Assembly (NCBI GenBank): GCA_036172665.1
Contig: CM069878.1
Span: forward strand, 23,921,501-23,985,500
Direction: 5' to 3'
Source of the DNA: Prosopocoilus inquinatus
Lineage: Eukaryota; Arthropoda; Insecta; Coleoptera; Lucanidae
DNA length: 64,000 nucleotides
The notes below the pieces were generated by a model, which was given only the letters and a program-made list of their open reading frames with translations, ran no database searches and was not told where the DNA came from. The position numbers and the translations under genes are program-made. Below, in pieces: positions 56,670 through 64,000 of this stretch (the stretch's first letter is position 1; every line of letters begins with the position of its first letter).

Positions 56670-58186
56670 CAGGGTTGGAAAAAAAACTGTTTTTTAAAAA
56701 AAAAACAAAACTTCTGTTTTTTTTTGTTTTAAACAGTTTTTTTTGTTTGAAACATGTTTAAAATTGACCCTAAAATTAAACATGTTTTAAACAAAAAAAA
56801 AACAGCTGTTTAAAACAACTCTTAAATGTTTAAATTGCCCTTACAACCTACATAAAAAGATATATATTATTATTGTTTGATATTTGTGTAAAAAGAAGAA
56901 TTTATTAAAATTCGATCTCTAATTAAAAGAAAGATGAAAAGTTTGTAATGTTCGATTATGTACCCTTTTAAAAATAATGTATGTACTTTGATAATAATTT
57001 AAATCATTTAAGGCAGAGCTTGATTTATGTAGGATCTATGGTCACGATGTTTTAAATGATTTTCAAAGAAAGTATGAAGTATTTGGTATCAACATACTGA
57101 GAAAAACATTCCCAATAAAAACTAAAATCAAATACAATCCAAAGTATTTTTTTCAAATAACTTGGTCGCATTAGAACTAAAATGCACGACTCGTGGCTTT
57201 CAACACCAGAAAACAAAAATTTCAAATATGTAAAAATATGTAGGATGTTCCATTTAAAATAACAAAGTTGATAATACTTCCGGCGAAACCGAAAGTGCGG
57301 TAGGTCTGAAAATTCAAATTAAATTTTTGTTTAATTCATTTCTTTCAAATTTTAAATAAACCTTAAAATTCTAGAAGGGCGAATATGCGGCATTGGAACA
57401 CACGGTAGAAATTCAATGAAGACAAATGAAACGATAACGTTATAAATAGTTTAAACAGCGACATCCTACGATCACTTTTTGACCAAACATTACATTAACA
57501 TTGACAAATTCAAACCAGTTTGCTACATAATAACTCATCCCGTAGCCTATAGTATGAACAGGGAAGCGGAGGACTCAGTATGTTTCAAAATTTAATGTAA
57601 TAATAAAAGGTTAAATATTGAAAAGGTATTTTAAAATTTTACAATATAAATATTATTCTAGTGATCAGTAAAAATAAAAATAAAAAAAATAAAAAATAAT
57701 TAATTGATTATAATCAGTCTAATGCAATTTAAATTTAGTTCAAATCAGAGCTACAATGTAGTCATCACGTCATCAGCTCAGTAACACATTGTCTACAATT
57801 ATTAAAACAATTGATATGAGAACAAACTAAAGTTTAAAGTTAATCTGTCAGTGAAATACAGACCCTAAACAATTAACTTCTGGTTACACAGTATTACGTT
57901 GCAAAAATAAAACACATGTATCAAAAGTGTTCTTTTTTTAGCTTAAAACTAAAAAAATGAATTAAAAACATTAACAAAAAGACATGTATAAAACTTAAAA
58001 ATAAAGCACTTATATCAAAAGAGTTCTATTTTAGCTTAAAATTACAAAAGTGAATTTAAAACATTATAAAAAAAAAACATGTTTAAAACATTTTGTTTAA
58101 AACAGATGGTATGTTTTTAATACGGTGTTTTAAACATGTTTTAAACATTATGTTTTAAACAGTTTGTTTCAAACTTTCCAACCCTG
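56670..58186. mobile_element. hAT element with perfect 8-bp duplication (1,517 bp)
   Basis: The ends CAGGGTTGGAAA (56670) and, inverted, CAGGGTTGGAAAGTTTG (to 58186) are flanked by CTTGGGAC on both sides (56662-56669 and 58187-58194), a perfect 8 bp target duplication that defines hAT. Subterminal zones are dense in TGTTTAAAACA-type repeats (56690-56830 and 58075-58170). No transposase is readable, so it is non-autonomous. It carries MITE family C copy 2 (57243-57405) and a family B end near 57447-57505. Confidence 0.92.
57243..57405. mobile_element. MITE family C, copy 2, nested in the hAT element
   Basis: Begins GGATGTTCCATTTAAAATAA and matches 51017-51195 in reverse orientation (AAGTTGATA, TTCCGGCGAAACCG, CTAGAAGGGCGA). 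TA flanks both ends (57241-57242 and 57406-57407). Non-coding. Confidence 0.75.
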
Positions 58187-58205
58187 CTTGGGACTGGCGG
58201 GTATT

Positions 58206-58675
58206 TTGCGACAAAGCTCTTTTCTTAATAAATTTTTGGTTAAAAGACAATAACTAAAAAGTTACAAGAGTTTAAAGTGAAATTGATTAACAAGCAACCT
58301 GTAGTAATATTTTACGTTTTAAATTCTAGTTTGAGCCATTTACGAGTTAATTGTACACTGCTTTACAATAAACAACTATTGTTAAAAACGTAGTCACGTT
58401 AAAGTTACGGCTATTTCATTTTTTCTTTTAATGTACACTGCGTACTAATTAAACACAAAACTTGGAAATAGATTAACATAGACATTTTATGAATGGTGTT
58501 TTGATAAATTTAGAGCTATTTAACAATAAAGTTGCATTTTGTGAAATAATTTTTATTAATTAAGAAGCTACAGCTGTAAATTAAATTTTAATCAAATAGG
58601 AATTAAGGAAAAAGCTTTATTTTGATTACTTACAGCTGCTCTTTCAATCTCCTCCGTACGTTATGAGACACCCAG
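58206..58675. mobile_element. MITE family A, copy 3 (left end degraded)
   Basis: The right end GTACGTTATGAGACACCCAG (to 58675, followed by TA) and the interior match 24946-25572. The left terminal repeat is missing or rearranged: the hAT element ends at 58186 directly beside what should be this MITE's left end, and only from about 58215 (AAAGCTC.TTTCTTAATAAAT) does alignment start. The hAT insertion or a deletion likely removed it. Confidence 0.8.
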
Positions 58676-59145
58676 TATAACAAAAACGCGCAACACATTA
58701 ACGTTATTCTCGCATTTTCTAACATCTTGAATTACTGTTCATAATAGCGCTTGACAGGTACTGTCAAAAAATGTAGAAGAGGATATGAAAATTTACAACT
58801 AAAGTTCTGTACAAATGCGAAGAACTTTTTTCTAGAAATTGTCACTGGAGCTGTTTTAGACGCAAAATGTTGTATATTGCTCTACAATTTAGTAAAAACT
58901 CCTATTTATTTTTCTCTCTGAACCGGAATAAAACGAGATTCCGATATCCTGCACTATCATGTTCAATTAAAATTCAAATTGACTTTCCGATGTATAGTCG
59001 CTATCAAACTAATCGACCGATTGACAGTAGATAATAGTAATAGACCCGTATAGGTTAGAACTATCTTTCCAGAAAGCAATAAAACTGAAACAAACATTAC
59101 TCAAATATTCTTTAAGACGGTTTAATTTTGGCACAAGGTAGGGTT

Positions 59146-59225
59146 GTCATACGTCCAGATTTCCCTGAACATGTCCGGATTTTGCGGCAGTCCGGGGACG
59201 TCCGGCCGGGTTTTCGGTAGGTCTC
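59146..59225. repeat. hAT-type terminal sequence fragment
   Basis: TAGGGTTGTCATACGTCCAG then ATTTCCCTGAACATGTCCGG. The pattern (C)AGGGTTG.CATACGTCC.G with repeated GTCCGG units is characteristic of the ends of a widespread hAT group. Only one end is seen; it borders the broken 3' side of mariner copy 2. Confidence 0.5.
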
Positions 59226-59357
59226 AAACTCAGAAATTGATTTATAATACAAAATCTGTTCAGGCAATCAAACTTACAGCAGGTATGCAGACATCACTAC
59301 TTAACTGATAAGATGGACGACCAAGAATTGAATGAAAAGCGTCATTCTTAAAATTGA

Positions 59358-60323
59358 CGTCAATACACTTTTGCATACGCTCGAACCAATTTCTAAAGCA
59401 CGTTCTCCACTCTAAAGATGATACCTCAGAAACCAGTGTCCGGAATGTTTCAACCGACGAAAATCGCTCACAACGCATTTTATTTTTGATATTTGGGAAC
59501 AAAAAGAAATCATTAGGTGATAAATCAGGTGAATATGGACAATGAGTCATTAATTCAACATTTTTGTTTGATAAAAAATCAACTGTTTGACGGGCTGAGT
59601 GAGAGCTGGCGTTGTCATGCTTATTTGATCGATGACTTCCGGCAAATAAATTGTAGTATACCAATCAGCATTCACGGGTTTTCGATCCTCTAAACCCACG
59701 GTTGCTACATGTCCAGTTAAACCAAAGAAACAAGCAATCATTTGCTTCGCAGCACTACGTGAATGGACAACTTTTGTTGGTTTTGGTTTAATTTGAAATA
59801 CCCAAACGGTAGATTGTTGTTTACTTTCTGGCTCGTAGGAATAGATCAACGTTTCGTCACCAGTAACGATGTTATAAACTAAATTTGAACGACCTCCATT
59901 GAATTTCTTGAGCATTTCTTCGCACCATTTGATACGACCCTGCTTTTCCGCTTCGGTTAAATTGTATGGGATCCAACGACTGCAAAGCTTTCGTACGTTC
60001 AAATGATCTTGCAAAATCTGGTGTATTGCTTTCATGTCAATGCGTAAGGATGCTTGAATCTCACGGTATGCCACATGTCGATCTCGCTCAAGCATTTCAC
60101 GCACAGTGGCAAGAACAGATGTTGATGGACAACCTTCACGAAATTCGTCACTGAGAGAGGTACGTCCACGCTGGAATTCGGCAAACCAATTATAAACACT
60201 GCTCGTTGATGGTGCTTCATCTCCAAACGCCAAATGAAGCCGATCGAGGCATTGTTTCGGCGTTAGACCACATTTGAAATCGTAAAAAATCATGGCACGA
60301 AAATATTCACGCGAGATTTCCAT
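59358..60323 (-). pseudogene. mariner transposase, frameshifted and truncated
   Basis: Starts MEISREYF at 60323 with the helix-turn-helix region (SVYNWFAEFQRGR) and first Asp motif VTGDETLIYSYEP, where the usual Trp after the acidic pair is Leu. Relative to copy 1 about 34 bp are missing just before the second catalytic motif, shifting frame; HDNASSHSARQTVDFLSNKN and the third motif YSPDLSPNDFFLFPNIK are read in the next frame. About 4 residues are also missing after RFSSVE. The C-terminus is replaced by unrelated sequence after KCIDV. Role as for copy 1; inactive. Confidence 0.92.
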
Positions 60324-60496
60324 GTTTACACAAAATTACTTTTTCTCAAATGCTGTACAAACAAAACTAGTTCACTTGGATAGGAGCTGTCAATAGAATT
60401 ATAGGCGAAAAACGTCAAATTTTTCAAATGTGACAGTTGATAAATGCTAACAATTCTAGACCTACTAGATTCCAGAAAATTTTCCAGCAGCCCACG
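59358..60496 (-). mobile_element. mariner transposon, copy 2, 3'-truncated
   Basis: The 5' terminal repeat is intact at the right (inverse of CGTGGGCTGCTGGAAA, ending 60496, followed by TA at 60497-60498). Similarity to copy 1 (172-1444) is high throughout and stops abruptly at about 59358, a few codons before the transposase end; the 3' terminal repeat is missing. The sequence beyond is unrelated and includes a hAT end fragment. With one end lost it cannot transpose normally. Confidence 0.9.
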
Positions 60497-60498
60497 TA

Positions 60499-61029
60499 TT
60501 AAGTGATACTTATTATTAGGTAATAATAATAAATACTTCGTTCAAATGTAATTAGTTATTATTTTCAACTCGTAAGTGGTAAGATATAAATGTGAATAAT
60601 TGGAACATGCTTATCAGAAAGAGACCAAGAGCTCTTCGTCGTTCAAAGCAGTAAGATTGCAGGGACTCACCCACTTACCTTTGGACGACAACCTCATTTT
60701 CAACCCTTAAATACGTTTTGAATTTGGTTCTAGATATTTAAACAAATAGGTAATCTGACTGCTAATATTCCTGTAGTACTCATAACTCATCTTCACAAAA
60801 AATGACGCTTGGTCCCGCTCTGATAAGAATGCTCCAATTACGAAACAAGAACATATGTTACTTACGGAGTGTTTTGATAACTAGTACACGTTTAACAAAT
60901 AATTTCAATATGAACAGAAAAAAATGAGTGTCTGTGATAAGTAACACATGGACTTAGATGCATTTTTAGGTCATGAATCGTCATTCCACTTTGCGTATGT
61001 TCTACTGAAAAGGAACCTAAATGTGTGCT
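60499..61029. other. No gene seen
   Basis: AT-rich; no recognised motif. Confidence 0.45.
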
Positions 61030-62321
61030 TTAAAGACAAGATATTTATTTTTAGATAGATATGTCTGAGAAATTTTTCGCACACTACGCAAACTCTGTAA
61101 AGAACTGGGTTTCCAAGTTTCAAAGCTGAAGAACTGATATTAAAGCTTGACACCAAAGAATAGAAGAAATTTCTAGACATGTTATACCCCAGCAGGCATA
61201 TTCTTACCACCAAAGCCAAAACAATCACTTGTGATAGCTTAGTTCTATCTCACTTCAATTATTGTTATGTCATATATCACTCGTGTTTGGATTCTAATGA
61301 CTCCATGCCACAGTAAATAATTAGTAGGTAGCTGCGCGAGCGTTCTAAACGTGCATGCAACTGCGAAAAATATTTTAATGTTATCTCATGCTGAAGGATT
61401 AAATACCGTTCTCTCTGGCGCATTGTATTTGAACCCCTCGTTCAGCTGTCGCTCTCGCAGTTGATCTCGCGCTTTCATGCACATATCGGCACACGATCGA
61501 GTACTCTTGTGCCGTCACCTAATACACTATTGTTCACCGTGCTCCAGGAGCATTTAAGTTCAAGTGAAAGACAGACAACTTTTTCATCTTGTATGCTTCA
61601 GTCATAAAATCTTATTTTCATAAAACTCCTCCTTACCTCTTTGTCAAGTTTAGGCATTGAACCAACGTTCAGAGCATTAATGTTCGACGAAGTGATCTAC
61701 TGGACATTCCTTTGCATCATACATCCCTGTTCAAAAGATGCTTCACTTACGGTGCCGCTCAATGTTTAAACAATATTGATGCTGGTTTAAAGAAATTGCT
61801 ACCTCAGATTTTTAAACCTAAACTGAATCGTATCTTCTTCAATAAGACAGTTTAGTGAGCGAAGTCTAAGAAGAACTTCTTGCAATTTTATAGAGCATCA
61901 GTGTTTATGCTCGCTGTTTATTGTCTTTTGTCCTTATTAACTCCTTTCATTTATCTCTTTCTCTGTTTTCTAACATTTACTCCTACTCTTCTCATTTCCT
62001 CCATCCCTCACATTCTTTACCCCTTCTCTTTCTTCCCTTCTTCAGTTATTTCATATTTTATTCTTTTTTTTTTCTTCCGTACTCCTCATGCTATTATTTT
62101 TCCCTTAGAATAATTTTTCTTTATGTTCTATTTCTTATTTTTTTCCTACATTGTTTCTTTAGTTTTTAGTTTTAGGTACGCCAGGTAAAACAATATGCTC
62201 GTTACGAGTTCACTCATGGATTACCTTCTGGTTTCACCTGTTGTAACGAGCTTTATTTATTTTGTGTTCCTATGTTATCCATTATCAAATCAATAAACGT
62301 ATTGTTATTATTATTATTAAG
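61030..62321 (+). mobile_element. Non-LTR retrotransposon 3' end, plus strand
   Basis: RT C-terminal coding sequence reads LSHFNYCYVIYHSCLDSND (about 61246-61300) and, after about 350 bp of unrelated sequence with different composition (61310-61640), VRRSDLLDIPLHHTSLFKRC and FTYGAAQCLNNID to a stop at 61855. FN(Y)CDVIYGPCLDS and HHTSL..RSFTY also occur in the element at 13.0-17.3 kb, so they belong to related lineages. The 3' untranslated part ends AATCAATAAACGTATTG followed by (TTA)n near 62300-62320, a usual LINE tail. T/C-rich frames at 61880-62169 are not coding. Confidence 0.75.
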
Positions 62322-62996
62322 AAGAAGTTTTCATTTCAAAGAAGTGCTGGATACGTTTTTTGTAGGCAAGTATTTGGCCAGTGGATTAAGCACAAAAAAA
62401 AGCAGTGAAAAGAAAATATTGAATTATCAAATTCATACATTAAACAGAGTCTTGTTTATTATTCACAACTACTTGATTATCTTAACAGATAATACACGCC
62501 TACTATCCAAATAACAGTGTAACAATAATTTCAACATTTTTGCCTCCATATTTTTAGGATTCTCACTGATTATCTGAAATGTAAGTTGATTTGATCTGGC
62601 CTCATTTGATAATTTTCTCTTCCCTGTATTAAAAAAATACATGATTATGAATATGAAAAACCAGAAATTTCCGTCAAATGGTGATGTGATATAAATGGTT
62701 TGCATTCTGAGTTAAAAGGTTTTATTTGATAGGTCTCGAAATGTAAGAGCATTGCAATAAATTCACGTAATAGTTATTTATTATTTTGTTATGGTACTTC
62801 TTTCTGTACGAATTTCAATTTATCAAAACCTTCTCGTCTATCCTACAGGCAGGCCTCTTTGAAGCCGTTGAAACTGCATCCCCAATTATTACACTAACGA
62901 TTCTCCCAAATAAAAGAAAAATTCCTTTTACCTTTCAGTTAATTAATCCTTTCGTAATATATTTACACAGGTTCGTTTTAGTTATTTTAGATTTTA
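62322..62996. other. No gene seen
   Basis: AT-rich spacer between two LINE 3' ends that face one another. Confidence 0.45.
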
Positions 62997-64000
62997 TAAT
63001 AATAATAATAATAATAATAATTTTTATTGTACCACACAAAGAAAATAGTTCCAGTACAGTAAGGTCAAAAATATTAATTTACAAAACTTTACAATTCAAG
63101 TATTCTTCTACATTATAGAAGCATTGCTCTTCTAGGAGGGTTTTCAAATGTTTTTTGAAGGAGGGTAACGGTTGCTCTCTCCAGCTTATTGGAATTTTGT
63201 TGTACAGTTTCAGGTGGAAGTGTTGAGCTTCCGTGGTTGCTATCCGGTGATATGGGATGCTGATATCTTGATTTCCTCTCAAGGTGTAGTGGACTTCATC
63301 TCTTCTGTGTTTCAGAGTAGAACTTTGGTTTTTTGCTGCAATCAGTTGAGTTAGAATGTATGCACTTGGGAGAGTCGGAATTCTGAACTGTTTGAAGAGA
63401 GGTCTGCAGTGTGTATCCCAGCTAACGCCTGCTATTGCTCTCACAGCTTTCTTTTGTAAGGTAAAAAATTGTTTAGCGTGAGCAGATCTTCCCCATACTT
63501 GAAGCCCATAAATCATCCTTGAGTGGAAGGTCGCATAATAAGTTGTAATTGCGGCTTCGGTATTTATCAGTTGTTTTATTCTTTTGATTGCGAATATAGC
63601 TTGGCATAATTTGGATGACAACAGATTGATGTGGGCTTTCCAAGTCATCCTGCTATCTAGAGTTAGCCCCAAGAAAGACGCGTTTCCTAAATTTTCAGTT
63701 TCACACCATCTATCACTTGTGAAATTAATTTTTACGGTTTTATTTTGATTTAAAACCAAGTGATTTTCTGAGAACAAATCATGTGCTTCTTTGAAAGCAA
63801 GATGAGCTTTTTGTTTCAGGATTTCCTTATTTTTGTCTCTAACTAACAAGGTTGTATCGTCAGCATATAATATAGTGTATCCTGATATCTTCGCGGGAAG
63901 ATCATTTATAAAAATTGTGAAAAACAGAGGACCCAAAAGTGAGCCTTGGGCAACTCCGCACTTGATTTTACGCAATTGTGATTGTTCGCCTCTGAAATCT
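62997..64000 (-). mobile_element. Non-LTR retrotransposon 3' part, runs off right edge
   Basis: On the minus strand the RT gene ends at 63079 and is followed by a short 3' untranslated region ending in (ATT)n (62997-63021), the poly-A-like simple tail of this class. The element continues beyond the window. Confidence 0.85.
63079..64000 (-). CDS. Non-LTR reverse transcriptase, C-terminal half, open frame
   Basis: At least 306 codons without interruption, open at the window edge; the true start lies outside. Motifs in order: CGVAQGSLLGPLFFTIFIND, LPAKISGYTILYADDTTLL (catalytic YADD), LNQNKTVKINF, FLGLTLDSRMTWKAHINLL and MIYGLQVWG, then the thumb/C-terminal region with GVSWDTHCRPLFKQFRIPTL and SFKKHLKTLLEEQCFYNVEE. 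This is the RT palm from the GxPQGS motif onward (here VAQGS) plus the thumb of an I/Jockey-type LINE. The uninterrupted frame contrasts with every other element here and suggests the youngest insertion. An upstream endonuclease is expected but not in view. Confidence 0.88.
   Translation of the reverse strand, partial: DFRGEQSQLRKIKCGVAQGSLLGPLFFTIFINDLPAKISGYTILYADDTTLLVRDKNKEILKQKAHLAFKEAHDLFSENHLVLNQNKTVKINFTSDRWCETENLGNASFLGLTLDSRMTWKAHINLLSSKLCQAIFAIKRIKQLINTEAAITTYYATFHSRMIYGLQVWGRSAHAKQFFTLQKKAVRAIAGVSWDTHCRPLFKQFRIPTLPSAYILTQLIAAKNQSSTLKHRRDEVHYTLRGNQDISIPYHRIATTEAQHFHLKLYNKIPISWREQPLPSFKKHLKTLLEEQCFYNVEEYLNCKVL

Noticed and set aside
61880..62169. Two overlapping hydrophobic frames that look like membrane proteins
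   Set aside because: They are T/C-rich 3' untranslated sequence of the LINE just downstream of its RT stop.
1..64000. tRNA or SINE A/B-box promoters
   Set aside because: I scanned by eye for GGTTCGA(A/T)TCC-like B boxes with an upstream A box and found none with proper spacing; a tRNAscan-SE run would be needed to exclude weak ones.

Overview
This window looks like a repeat-dense, gene-poor stretch of an arthropod nuclear genome, most likely an insect. It is very AT-rich. All recognisable protein sequence belongs to eukaryotic transposable elements (mariner, other IS630-Tc1-mariner groups, pogo/jerky-like DDE_1, gypsy, and several non-LTR retrotransposon lineages). I found no convincing host gene, tRNA, rRNA, operon or CRISPR array. 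Almost every reading frame is broken. The exception is a non-LTR reverse transcriptase that is still open where it runs off the right edge.

Layout, left to right. 0-3 kb: a mariner element with TA target duplication (172-1444) next to two copies of a palindromic repeat with a hammerhead-ribozyme-like core. 4.4-9.4 kb: a decayed gypsy element (Gag zinc knuckle, protease, RT, RNase H, integrase) whose integrase is split by a 2.5 kb foldback element rich in a GGGGTTAT-like minisatellite; that element is itself split by a 910 bp TA-flanked inverted-repeat element. 9.7-12.5 kb: a solo LTR with a perfect 5 bp target duplication and a second LTR-like stretch ending in a primer-binding-site-like motif. 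12.7-17.6 kb: a nest in which a TA-flanked MITE holds a non-LTR element, which holds at least two further insertions. 17.6-25.8 kb: RT debris, a hAT MITE, a gypsy 3' end with an LTR start, a compact multi-palindrome element, an intact copy of the MITE that was split at 12.7 kb, and the best copy of the hammerhead-like palindrome.

27-33.6 kb: a 1.2 kb mariner-like element, a foldback element, a transposon read leftward that carries two insertions (one with a near-perfect 112 bp hairpin), and two short elements with AGGTG ends. 37-49 kb: a MITE, RT debris, a 1.3 kb foldback element, an R1-like endonuclease/RT fragment, a GC-rich island and a repeat identical over about 150 bp to one at 30.8 kb. 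51-60.5 kb: two pogo/jerky-like transposase remnants in opposite orientation, a hAT element with a perfect 8 bp duplication and nested MITEs, and a second, 3'-truncated mariner. 60.5-64 kb: two non-LTR 3' ends in opposite orientation.

The genes do not form a pathway; the window records successive insertions. The insertion order can be read directly where empty paralogous sites occur within the window (6.6-9.1 kb and 12.7-17.6 kb). The most unusual signals are the hammerhead-like palindromes, the long near-perfect hairpins that could make double-stranded RNA, and the minisatellite-bearing foldback pair. All boundaries and similarities were read by eye; no database search or folding was run.
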